Origin: G963701675 sp963701675
GTDB taxonomy: Bacteria > Planctomycetota > Planctomycetia > Gemmatales > Gemmataceae
Direction: 5' to 3'
Length of the DNA stretch: 64,000 nt
Assembly: GCA_963701675.1 (NCBI GenBank)
Contig: OY969623.1
Location: 2,232,001 to 2,296,000, forward strand
The notes beneath the pieces were generated by a model that was not told the origin of the DNA, did no database searches, and worked only from the letters and a program-made list of their open reading frames with translations. Numbering within the stretch: position 1 is the first letter of the stretch; the number at the start of each line of letters is the position of its first letter. Position numbers and translations under genes: made by a program. Below are positions 8,659-16,315 of this stretch, one piece after another.

Positions 8659-8937
8659 ATGTCACCGAAACTGCAAGCTGAGAAGGATACAGATCAGGGG
8701 GAAGTTGAGTTTCCCCAGATGAACTTCGCAATCAGCACCCACGTAATGCACGCCCTTGGCCGACCGGACGACCTACATCGGGTGCAGGTCCGGCGGCTAT
8801 GGACGGATCATTACCGAGTGAACGTCTTCGTCGGTGCGGATGCTGCTTCTTCTAGGGTCGCACACAGCTACTTCGTGGTCGCTGACACCGATGGGAAAAT
8901 CGTCGCTTCCAGTCCGGAGATCGCCAGAGAATACTAA
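8659..8937 (+). CDS. Small conserved-looking hypothetical protein
   Basis: This 92-residue protein has an ATG 8 bp after CTGGGAAAA. The sequence alternates strands and helices (VMHALGRPDDLHRVQVRRLW, DHYRVNVFVGADAASSRVAH, SYFVVADTDGKIVASSPEI). The ending resembles small planctomycete proteins that handle a residue-level sensor or cofactor, but I cannot name a family. It lies 69 bp after the histidine kinase on the same strand, so co-transcription is possible. There is no signal peptide or membrane segment. Confidence 0.55.
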   Translation: MSPKLQAEKDTDQGEVEFPQMNFAISTHVMHALGRPDDLHRVQVRRLWTDHYRVNVFVGADAASSRVAHSYFVVADTDGKIVASSPEIAREY

Positions 8938-8990
8938 CCCATTTCTCGATCGAGTCATCGGACCAGCCCTGCTCCGATGAAGGAACAAGG

Positions 8991-9185
8991 ATGACAACGA
9001 AGAAAACACTCCGCACAAGAGAAAACGAACTGCGGGCCCTGCTCGCGTCTCCGGCTGGCCAACAAGAACTCCAGCAACTGGCATCTCGCTATCACGAAGT
9101 GAGTGGCAAGCCCAAACCGCCGGCGGCTTCCGCAATCACCTACATCCTGGTACACGAGCGGGTGCAGGGATTGATCAGCGCTTGA
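8991..9185 (+). CDS. Small hypothetical protein, helical
   Basis: This 64-residue protein has an ATG preceded by GAAGGAACAAGG, a strong ribosome binding site. It is mostly helical and charged (TRENELRALLASPAGQQELQ, then QLASRYHEVSGKPKPP, then SAITYILVHERVQGLIS). It is 53 bp after the previous small gene and likely belongs to the same transcript. The family is not recognised. From its stop to 9369 I see only a low-quality open frame with no ribosome binding site. Confidence 0.5.
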   Translation: MTTKKTLRTRENELRALLASPAGQQELQQLASRYHEVSGKPKPPAASAITYILVHERVQGLISA

Positions 9186-9369
9186 CCGAGCTCCCATCGG
9201 CTAGTGGTCGCCGAGTCCACGGCCGCGCAAGCAACTGGGCACGGTGGCTGCGCCTTCAGTGCGTCGGATCGGCGGCGTATGCGGGCTTTGGACGATGCGT
9301 TGATCCGAGAGGCTGTGGTGCACGGTGAAGTAGTTTTTCGGTCGCCCGTTCCAATGGTAGGTATGGAAA

Positions 9370-10638
9370 ATGCTCGACTTGGACCAATTCCACACTAACA
9401 TCAATGCATTAGACAATGGCGATGACGCCTCCCGACTAAAAGCGATTCGTGCCTTACAAAACGTCGAACAGCAGGAGTGGACCACTGCTCCGACTGCAGT
9501 ATTGCGCCCCCTCGTCTTGTCGCTCCAACGGCAACTGCTTTGTGACATGACGCGGCCGTATATTCACAAGGAAGTAGCGACAATCCTTGGCAATATGGGA
9601 CCCCGTTCCAAGTCTGCGGTTCCGCAACTTATTCAGTTGCTGCAAGAGGGAATTCCTGATTCTGTTCGTGAAACGATGGCAACCGCACTCGGAAAACTTG
9701 GCGGGGAAGCGCGAGATGCTGTTGACCAACTCATCGTGCTTTCAAGCGGTCAAACTGCTCTTGCAGTACAAGCTGTCCGTGCCTTAGGCGCCATTGGCTG
9801 CGCCGATCACAGGGTCCGATCCGCACTTGTCAATCTCTGGCTTACGTCAATTCAATCTCAGAACAGTCAAGTATACCTAGCGATTGCCCTCTGTAAGCTA
9901 AGAATCGATGCCAAAGGTCTGCTGGGTTTCTTAACCAACAACCTGATCGCAAGTCGGGACGAGTTCTTCCGCAAATCAGCAGCCGAAGCACTTGGGTGGT
10001 GCGACAAAAATGAAACGGATGTTGTTCCAGCATTACTCGCGGCGACTCTGGGCGACAACAATGAGGAGGTTCGCCAGATGGCGCAAGCGGCCTTGGACCA
10101 TCTGCATCTCTCGCGTGAGAAAGCTATTCGTCTGTGTGCAAGCCAGTTAGAGGCTTCTGCATTGGCCGAAATGGCCCTGAGAAAAAGCGGACCGCTGGCG
10201 GTTCCTGTTTTGCTCGAAGCACTCAGTGAAGAAGCGAGTGCAACCCGGGCGAAAGCGGCATGTATCCTTGGCTTCCTTGGTGATTTGGCGGCGGATGCAA
10301 TCCCCGCACTAACGACCGCGTTACAGGATAGTGACTCGGATATCCGTTTGGCTGCGGCGAAAGCTCTTTGGAACATAACTAAAAAGGCCGAGGTCGTTGT
10401 CCCAGTATTGGTCCATCTGCTCCACAAAACACAGACCGCTGATTTCGACGACAGTGAATCTCGGCGCAGGTTCCTCCAAACCGTCATCGAAGCGCTGAGC
10501 CGAATAGGTCCACCTGCGAAGATCGCGGTGCCGGCACTCATTGATTCGACGAAGGACAACAATCGTCTAGTGAGCGAATCGGCTCGCGCGGCGCTGAGAA
10601 GAATTGCACCGGCGGCGATGGGCAGTTTTTCGTGTTAA
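9370..10638 (+). CDS. HEAT-repeat protein
   Basis: The protein has 422 residues built almost wholly of about ten HEAT/armadillo-type two-helix repeats. Examples are KEVATILGNMGPRSKSAVPQ, ETMATALGKLGGEARDAVDQ, KAACILGFLGDLAADAIPAL and AAAKALWNITKKAEVVVPVL. No catalytic motif, signal peptide or membrane segment is seen, so a cytoplasmic scaffold or docking role is likely. HEAT proteins are common in planctomycetes and also occur as parts of defence and phycobilisome-lyase type families. The neighbours (histidine kinase upstream, RyR and TrkA-N proteins downstream) suggest a signalling context but do not prove one. Confidence 0.85.
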   Translation: MLDLDQFHTNINALDNGDDASRLKAIRALQNVEQQEWTTAPTAVLRPLVLSLQRQLLCDMTRPYIHKEVATILGNMGPRSKSAVPQLIQLLQEGIPDSVRETMATALGKLGGEARDAVDQLIVLSSGQTALAVQAVRALGAIGCADHRVRSALVNLWLTSIQSQNSQVYLAIALCKLRIDAKGLLGFLTNNLIASRDEFFRKSAAEALGWCDKNETDVVPALLAATLGDNNEEVRQMAQAALDHLHLSREKAIRLCASQLEASALAEMALRKSGPLAVPVLLEALSEEASATRAKAACILGFLGDLAADAIPALTTALQDSDSDIRLAAAKALWNITKKAEVVVPVLVHLLHKTQTADFDDSESRRRFLQTVIEALSRIGPPAKIAVPALIDSTKDNNRLVSESARAALRRIAPAAMGSFSC

Positions 10639-10706
10639 GCAAGCGAAGCGTTCGCTTGGTGGTTCTCGCACTCACTTCAATCGGCTCGCGATAGGACACA
10701 TAGACT

Positions 10707-10889
10707 ATGCTCCGAGATCTGGCCGTTGTACTGTTTGTCATCGCATTGGCATGTGCCGTCGAAGGGATTGGAGGAATTGGGGCCAGCCCGAGGGAAGGCG
10801 GCTTGGTCCTCTTCGTCATATTCGTCATCCTTGCGGTGGCAGCTTTCGCGGTCCATCAGTATCGAACCCGATCAGAGTGGGACGAATAG
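10707..10889 (+). CDS. DUF1328-like small membrane protein
   Basis: The 60-residue protein has two hydrophobic segments (LAVVLFVIALACAVEGIGGI and LVLFVIFVILAVAAFAVHQY) separated by a short charged loop (ASPREGG). Length, spacing and the FVIAL...GIGGI pattern match the DUF1328/YtjA family of two-helix inner-membrane proteins. Their function is unknown; family members are often stress-induced. The start has only a weak upstream site. Confidence 0.65.
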   Translation: MLRDLAVVLFVIALACAVEGIGGIGASPREGGLVLFVIFVILAVAAFAVHQYRTRSEWDE

Positions 10890-10899
10890 GAAGCGCACC

Positions 10900-11302
10900 C
10901 TTACTCCATGGCCCGTCACCAGGGGCCGAGGAGATATCCCAACGAAGGAAGACGACAAGGCCTTCACCGGCTTTCCCATTGACGAAGTACGAATTTCCTT
11001 TTGATACGACACGGGCCTTGGAATTTGCGCTCTTCCGCACTTTTGCAATCCCGACCATTGGAAAACTCCTGGATCAAACGAGCGAGTTTCAGCACCGCGC
11101 CCAAAAGCGCTACGATGACACCGACATCCTGGTCAGTCAACTAATGGAATACGGCTATGACAGTGAGCGCGGAAAGCGCGCCTTGCGCCGCATGAACCAG
11201 CTGCACGCGCGGTTCGTCATTTCCAATGCGGACTATCTGTATTGCGAAAGGCTCGCATTCTTATCGACACGCACGGGTATGAACGCCGACGGGAGGAGTT
11301 GA
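10900..11302 (+). pseudogene. MpaB/DUF2236-type oxygenase fragment
   Basis: The sequence includes KYEFPFDTTRALEFALFRTF, then QKRYDDTDILVSQLMEYGYD and KRALRRMNQLHARFVISNAD. This matches the N-terminal half of the DUF2236 (MpaB / rubber-oxygenase-like, heme-binding) family, including the RYDDT and MNxxH motifs. After ISNADYLY the reading changes into unrelated sequence and stops. The C-terminal half, including the later heme-ligand region, is missing, and the first residues lie in two frames. The 66-bp dispersed repeat begins 57 bp beyond the stop, so it may mark the breakpoint. Confidence 0.65.
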
Positions 11303-11358
11303 ATGATGCTGAGGCGGCGTTGAGCCATTAGTCTCGCCCCGGTAGCCATCGCGGAGGC

Positions 11359-11424
11359 GGTTGATGAATCGAAAACTCGATGGCCGCGGCGGACGGCGGG
11401 ATAGACAATAGTCACGCCATCAAC
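11359..11424. repeat. Dispersed repeat of about 66 bp, copy 2
   Basis: This is a direct copy of 4983-5049, about 90% identical by eye (GATGAATCGAAAACTCGATG core). It lies between the DUF2236 relic and the RyR gene. Confidence 0.75.
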
Positions 11425-11515
11425 TTTGCGGCTTAGCCCAGCGACTTGCTGTGCGGATTGAAAATGCGCGACAAAAGAAACTCAGCGACCCGAAGCCCTC
11501 GGAGGGAGGCGGCCC

Positions 11516-11800
11516 ATGAAGTACCAACCTGAACCGATTGATACGTCTCGCGTTACGCTCCGCAAAGAGGTTCGCGAGGTGACTGAATTGCTGGCCCGGA
11601 ACGCCCACGATATCTGGGCCCGCCAGCGGCTCACCGACGGCTGGCGCTTCGGGCCGAAGCGGAACGATCAGAAGAAGGAGCACCCTTGCCTGGTCCCCTA
11701 CGACGAGCTGCCCGAGTCCGAGAAGGAGTACGACCGGAACGCGGCCATGGAGACGCTCAAGGCGATTCTCGCCTTGGGCTACCGGATCGTGAAACCTTGA
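11516..11800 (+). CDS. Stand-alone RyR-domain protein
   Basis: This 94-residue protein starts after GGAGGGAGGCGGCCC. It is a single RyR domain: EVREVTELLARNAHDIWARQ, then RLTDGWRFGP, then KKEHPCLVPYDELPESEKEY, then AMETLKAILALGYRI. RyR domains were first described in ryanodine receptors. Bacterial versions occur alone or attached to TrkA-N and other domains in nucleotide-signalling and conflict-type gene clusters. The size is normal for a bacterial stand-alone copy. The TrkA-N/RyR protein 850 bp downstream carries a related domain, so the two may sense the same ligand (inference). Confidence 0.9.
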   Translation: MKYQPEPIDTSRVTLRKEVREVTELLARNAHDIWARQRLTDGWRFGPKRNDQKKEHPCLVPYDELPESEKEYDRNAAMETLKAILALGYRIVKP

Positions 11801-12183
11801 CTGCTGCCGAGCGGACCCGGAACGGATCAGGGCAATTCCGCGCGTCGTGCTAACGCCAACGTCGGATTCGAGGTCGGCTATGCCCTGGGACTGGACAAGG
11901 AAGTGGCCCTTGCCCGGATCCGGGCCGACCTGCCGCCGTGGGCCAAGGAGCCGCCCTTCTACGGGTTTCTTGCGAGCGCCTGGAAACACCGGACGAAATT
12001 AGCGCGGCGCTGGCGAGGACTCCACCCCGGACCGGGCCGGCGTATCGGAAAAAGGTCCCGGTGGAGTGGGGCTGGAAGACGCCGCCGGCCAACGGCTGGG
12101 ACCTGCACGACCTGCCCAAGCCGAGCGACGCGGAGTGGTGGTATGGATCATCGCTCCGCACAACGAGGGAACCACCGTTGTGA
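11801..12183 (+). pseudogene. TIR-like / deoxyribosyltransferase-like gene, frameshifted, joined to a second RyR tail
   Basis: One frame reads NANVGFEVGYALGLDKEVAL then ARIRADLPPWAKEPPFYGFL. After a shift near 11980 the next frame continues CERLETPDEISAALARTP and then WKTPPANGWDLHDLPKPSDA to a TGA. The NxNVxFExGYALGLGK pattern is shared by nucleoside-2-deoxyribosyltransferase-like and TIR-like nucleotide-binding proteins of conflict systems. Before it, positions about 11817-11850 read in a third frame as DPERIRAIPRVV, nearly identical to DPEQIRAIPRVL at the end of the RyR domain of the 12649 gene. The locus is therefore a mosaic: a RyR tail joined to the middle of another gene. It is not functional as read. 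Confidence 0.6.
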
Positions 12184-12234
12184 GTAGGATCGAAGGCGCC
12201 GGGTGTGGTCGGGAACTTAGTCGATTGTGTTTAC

Positions 12235-12420
12235 GCGGTGACGAGGCGTTGACGGCGCTATTCACCGCGACGTCGCCGGCTGCGGTAATGGGCAACCCGC
12301 CTCCAATGTTCCCGACTTCACTGCCCCAATAGGTGGAATAACCCAGCACCAGGGGATCGATCAACAGCGGCCGCGTAGAGTCGTCTATCTCGATACACCG
12401 GAGAAACCGTGCCGCCAGCT
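12235..12420 (-). pseudogene. SBBP beta-propeller repeat fragment
   Basis: On the minus strand the sequence reads DDSTRPLLIDPLVLGYSTYW then GSEVGNIGGGLPITAAGDVA. This fits the lead-in and first blade of SBBP repeats (typical pattern VIDPVLVYSTYLGGSGxDxG ... VDAAGNAYVTG) found in large exported planctomycete proteins. Only one blade is left and no start or stop pair frames it. The stretch from 12184 to 12648 holds no other gene I can support. Confidence 0.45.
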
Positions 12421-12648
12421 GGCATCGGAGTGCGCTCTAGGGTATTAACCGTACCGTCGCTGGGGGCGCTTTCGCGATGCGATGCTTGACACCGGCTGGT
12501 CGGCGCGATGGAATGTGGTCGGCTATCAATCTGCGTGAGAACCAACCAATTCTGTCTTTCTTCTCCTGGTGACGGAGCTCATGCACCGACCGCCCTACAG
12601 ATGAATCACATACGATACGTTCATTGAAGACTCGCACGAGGAACAACC

Positions 12649-14670
12649 ATGAGTCATTCCAGTTCGACCGAGTCTCAGTCCAGCGGCCTTCGCTGGGTAC
12701 TCGCACTGCTCGTCATAGCGACCGTCGGGTTCGGCTTCTGGGGCGGTTGGCTTCATGAGCACTCCACACCAAAAGAACTCCCGGACGCTGTCGCCAACGG
12801 CGGTCGGCTTCATGGGCACCCTAAACCAGGGGATCCTCTGGACGCCGTCGCCACCGTCGGGTATCACGCCCTCCAGCTTCTCATCGGGCACGGGCACCAT
12901 CTGCATGGCCCCCTTCCGTGGCAGCTGCACCTTGGCCGCTGGCTCGGTGTGCTTTCCCTCCTTGCCGTCGGCCTAATCGCCTTTACCCGGTTCTTTCGCG
13001 AAGAGATGTTGCTCCTGAAGCTCCGCATGCCCTGGTGCCGCAAGCACGTGGTCGTGTGCGGCCTTGGGGACCTGGGTATGCGAGTGGCTTTGGACGGCCG
13101 CCGCCGGCGTAAGTTTGTTATCGCCATCGACAAGAACGCACCGGCGGCCGCCGTCGAGCGCGCCCGCCGGGACCGAGTCCTGGTTCTCCCGGGAGACGCT
13201 TCCGATCCGGCCATCCTTCGCAGATTGCGTCTGCGGTCGGCCGAGTTCGTCGTCGCGGCGTGCGAACACGACTCCACCAACGTGGCCATCGCGGCGATGG
13301 TTCGTCGCCTATTACTTTCCGCGCGGCCGCGCCGCAGGCCCCTCGTCTGCCGCTTGATGGTCCGCGACCCCGAGGTCCGGCAGCGGCTCGAAAAGGATCC
13401 CCTCTTCAGCCCGGACAAGGATTACTACGTGAACTTTAGCGACCTGCACCTGGAGGAGGTCGCCGCGCGCCAGGCTTTTCGCCTCAACCCCCTGGACATC
13501 GCGCCCATCGGCAGGAACGACGACACGCTGGTCCACCTTGTTGTCGTCGGCTTCGGTGCCATGGGCCGCAGCCTCACGCTTCAGGCCGCCCGGGTCGGAC
13601 ATTTTGCCAATAATGCGCTCGTGAAAGACCGCAGGATCAGTATCACCGTCGTGGACGAAAGGGCGACCTCCGCGGTAAGCATGCTCAGGCAAGAGCAAAA
13701 GCAGGAGCCCCCGATGATCGACGACGTGTGTCAACTCGACGCGATGGACGTTGAGCTGAACGAGAACGCCATCATGGAGGCGCTCAAAAAGCATCGCCAG
13801 GGAATCAGCGCAGGTGACCTAGTCACCTATGCCGTTTGTTTGGAAACGATGGAAGGAGGGCCGACCCCCGACGACCGCTTGAACTTTCTCATCGGCATGG
13901 CCATTTCACGCACTTTGGCAAGCCGTCCCGCGCAGACGCAGACGCTGATCTACCAGAGCACGCGCTCCGGATTCGGGGCGCTTTTTTTTCCGGGCTCGGG
14001 TGACGGCGACGATAAGCCTCGCGTCCGCGCCTTCGGCATGACCGAGGACATTTTCACGTGGGACACGCTTCTGCGCGAATCGGAAGACCAGCTGGCCCGC
14101 GCTGTACACGAGGACTACGCGGAGAACCGTCGGCGTGAGGGGGGCCAGGAAAAGTCGTGGGAAGATTTGACCGACACACTGAAGAACTCGAATCGCTGCG
14201 CGGCCGACCACATTCCGATCAAGTTGCGCGCCATCGGCTGTTACGATGCCCCGATTCAGCCCTCGTACAAGAGAATCCTGGCCTGCCTCAGACTGCGAGC
14301 CCTTCAGCCGAGTGAAAAACCGGTTGAGGTATTCAATCCCGAAGAAACCTTGCTGATGGCCCAGATGGAACACCGTCGCTGGTGCGCGGAACGTTGGCTC
14401 GACGGCTGGAAGCGGGGTCCCGTTACCGACAGGGCGAAGAAAACTAACATGAACTTGGTCCCTTGGGATGAGATACCCGAGAAAGAACAGAACAAGGATC
14501 CGGAGCAGATCAGGGCCATACCGCGCGTCCTGCGCTTGGTGGGTCGGGCGGTCTACTCAAACCCGAGAGTCGCACCGACCCAAATAGTGCCAAACAAGCC
14601 GCCGCAGCAGCGCTCTGTTGGCGAGGTTCATGGCCCCAACGATTCAGCAAAAGCAAACAGCGTTGAGTAG
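12649..14670 (+). CDS. Membrane-anchored TrkA-N (RCK) protein with C-terminal RyR domains
   Basis: The protein has 673 residues. Two membrane segments lie near 14-33 and 97-115. A TrkA-N Rossmann domain starts at about 132 (HVVVCGLGDLGMRVALDG, then FVIAIDKN and VLVLPGDASDPAILRRLRLR). A second Rossmann-like domain starts near 294 (TLVHLVVVGFGAMGRSLTLQ). Two RyR-type repeats occupy about 480-640 (QLARAVHEDYAENR ... NRCAADHIPIKLRAIG, and MEHRRWCAERWLDGWKRGPV). It has the RCK N-lobe of potassium-channel regulators but no pore helix or selectivity filter, so it is not itself a K+ channel. It could sense NAD(H) or another nucleotide at the membrane (inference). The last 35 residues are low complexity and end next to an IS relic, so the tail may be truncated. 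The start ATG follows GAGGAACAACC. Confidence 0.85.
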   Translation: MSHSSSTESQSSGLRWVLALLVIATVGFGFWGGWLHEHSTPKELPDAVANGGRLHGHPKPGDPLDAVATVGYHALQLLIGHGHHLHGPLPWQLHLGRWLGVLSLLAVGLIAFTRFFREEMLLLKLRMPWCRKHVVVCGLGDLGMRVALDGRRRRKFVIAIDKNAPAAAVERARRDRVLVLPGDASDPAILRRLRLRSAEFVVAACEHDSTNVAIAAMVRRLLLSARPRRRPLVCRLMVRDPEVRQRLEKDPLFSPDKDYYVNFSDLHLEEVAARQAFRLNPLDIAPIGRNDDTLVHLVVVGFGAMGRSLTLQAARVGHFANNALVKDRRISITVVDERATSAVSMLRQEQKQEPPMIDDVCQLDAMDVELNENAIMEALKKHRQGISAGDLVTYAVCLETMEGGPTPDDRLNFLIGMAISRTLASRPAQTQTLIYQSTRSGFGALFFPGSGDGDDKPRVRAFGMTEDIFTWDTLLRESEDQLARAVHEDYAENRRREGGQEKSWEDLTDTLKNSNRCAADHIPIKLRAIGCYDAPIQPSYKRILACLRLRALQPSEKPVEVFNPEETLLMAQMEHRRWCAERWLDGWKRGPVTDRAKKTNMNLVPWDEIPEKEQNKDPEQIRAIPRVLRLVGRAVYSNPRVAPTQIVPNKPPQQRSVGEVHGPNDSAKANSVE

Positions 14671-14679
14671 GAGCGAGGG

Positions 14680-14802
14680 GCCGACCGCTTCGCGTAGTCA
14701 CGAGGATGAACTGTGACAGAGACATGACCTGCAGGATCGCTGCTTGAACCGAACGAAGCCAATACCTGGGAGCGCCCGAGGATCGGGCGAGGCCTTGGGC
14801 AT
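14680..14802 (-). pseudogene. N-terminal relic of the IS transposase family found at 54939
   Basis: On the minus strand MPKASPDPRALP is followed, after a frame change, by RYWLRSVQAAILQVMSLSQF and ILVTTRS. The intact transposase at 54939 begins MPKPSSGPRPPLPKHWPRSV then QAAMLQVMSLAHFALVTTRS, so homology is plain. The fragment stops about 10 bp before the end of the TrkA-N/RyR gene. From 14803 to 14959 I see no gene. Confidence 0.8.
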
Positions 14803-14959
14803 AGCAAACCTCGTGTGATGGTGCTTGCTGGTCGAGGTATCTTACTGCATGGATAATCACAGGGAAGTGATTCGTTGGGGTTCCTGATTGTTCGGATGTT
14901 CGGATGTAATGCCGGACAACGCACATTTTGTTCGGTCAAGCAATGCACTCAGAAAGGTT

Positions 14960-15766
14960 TCAGTGCACCAGATTTCTTTGAATTCGCAGAAAATCTTGGT
15001 GGCATGAAAAGCGATACCTACCGTCGAAGCTAAAATTGTTGTTGACGTAACACTCAAGTGCAGCGCGCGATGGCGGGCAGGCGAGCGGCAAATCATTGAG
15101 GATAAATTCACAGATTATATAGGCGACCTTAAATGAATCTGTATTGACATGAGCTTCGATCGTATCAATCCTCAAATCAAATTCATCCTGATTCTCATCA
15201 GCGAAGCTACGCGCGGTCTCCCTTAGATTGAATTCTTCTCCGGTGAAGTGGCGGAGCATGTTCATGCAATCAGTTGTCTGGTTCTGCAGTGCGACAGCGA
15301 GCACACCACCGGGCCGGAGCCACCTCGCCATACAGTGGCAATGTTCCGCCCAGTGCTTCCGTCCGACATGATAGAGGACGTGAGAGCAGAGAACGAAATC
15401 GGCCAGAGCGCTTGGCAATGCCTGAAGAATCGGAACACTGAGTAACTCAGCCGTTGGGCAAGTTCTCCGCAAATCTGCTTGTAGGGCTGGGTTTGGCTCA
15501 ATTGCGATCGTCTTGATAAAGCTAGGCGCTAACCAGCTGGTGAGTTGGCCGTTACCCGCTCCGGCGTCGATGAAGACATCCTGTTTCCGTAGTCCCTCGA
15601 CTTCTCGCTGGAGCCAAGCGAGCGCGTTTTCCTTCTGATCAGTGTGTGCAAGGAAGATATCGAACGCCTTACCGTAATCTTCGCTCTGCGAATCATACAC
15701 ATTTATCAATTGATTACGACACATGAGGTACACAGTATCACCGGGGGCTTCCAGACAACGGTTCAT
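14960..15766 (-). CDS. SAM-dependent methyltransferase, class I
   Basis: Motif I is DVFIDAGAGNGQLTSWL, followed by TIAIEPN (acidic end of strand 2), FVLCSHVLYHVGRKHW (motif IV region) and WLRPGGVLAVALQN (motif VI). The pattern is that of small-molecule methyltransferases of the Methyltransf_11/12 type (histamine N-methyltransferase-like). The open frame runs upstream to 16285, but the first 170 residues look non-coding. I place the start at 15766 (MNRCLEAPGD); 15724 is the alternative. The substrate cannot be read from the sequence. The gene lies back to back with the phosphorelay operon. A methylated metabolite as signal is only a guess. Confidence 0.75.
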   Translation of the reverse strand: MNRCLEAPGDTVYLMCRNQLINVYDSQSEDYGKAFDIFLAHTDQKENALAWLQREVEGLRKQDVFIDAGAGNGQLTSWLAPSFIKTIAIEPNPALQADLRRTCPTAELLSVPILQALPSALADFVLCSHVLYHVGRKHWAEHCHCMARWLRPGGVLAVALQNQTTDCMNMLRHFTGEEFNLRETARSFADENQDEFDLRIDTIEAHVNTDSFKVAYIICEFILNDLPLACPPSRAALECYVNNNFSFDGRYRFSCHQDFLRIQRNLVH

Positions 15767-16315
15767 TCCCAAGATATTGTATGGTCTTTCCGATACGGTA
15801 AGAAGGCCGCCGGGGGTCGTTGCCCCTTCATACCTGATCGCCCAGCGGAGGGCCCCAGTGAAGCAGGCGGTGAAAATATTTCGTAATCGGCTATAAAAAA
15901 TGTCGTGCGCATGCAGGGCCAGCGACTTGGTAAGCCGACGAACCCCGTCGGTGAGCGTTACCTGATGAGTCACGGACTGGTTTACGCTTTTCGATGCGCG
16001 GCTCCGCCGCAGCGCTGGCCCATGATACCAGTCGAACTCCCCGAGGGTCAGCATGTGCTTGAGCAGCGGAACCGTCCGCTGCCCATAGGGTGCGGTTGTC
16101 CCGGACCTCTCCGCATCCAGGATGACAATTGTTCCAGCATGACCCGCGCCAGCACCAACCGGATCACAAGCTTCGCCCGCCCGACTGGCCTCACATCCAC
16201 CTTTTGGAGAATCAAAATCCCAGCACGAGTTTTCTAGGCGGCGACGGCGAGTTCGCAGATCGTTCTTTTCTCCACGATAGGACACTGCGACCCAGCCCTT
16301 GAAAGGATTTCGCTG
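15767..16315. other. Intergenic region with divergent promoters
   Basis: About 550 bp separate the divergent methyltransferase and hybrid kinase genes. Open frames exist on both strands but show no domain-like composition, good start or ribosome binding site except AAAGGATTTCGCTG just ahead of 16316. Promoters for both transcripts must lie here. I could not place -35 and -10 boxes with confidence. Confidence 0.4.

Noticed and set aside
9204..9398. 64-codon ORF between the small protein and the HEAT gene
   Set aside because: It has a GTG start without a ribosome binding site, overlaps the HEAT gene start, and has unspecific composition.
12649..14670. Potassium channel with RCK domain
   Set aside because: There are only two membrane helices and no TxGYG-type filter or pore helix between them; only the TrkA-N part is shared with channels.
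15767..16285. N-terminal extension of the methyltransferase frame to 16285
   Set aside because: The first 170 codons have no domain-like composition and the class I fold starts after 15766; a start near 15766 or 15724 fits the family length.
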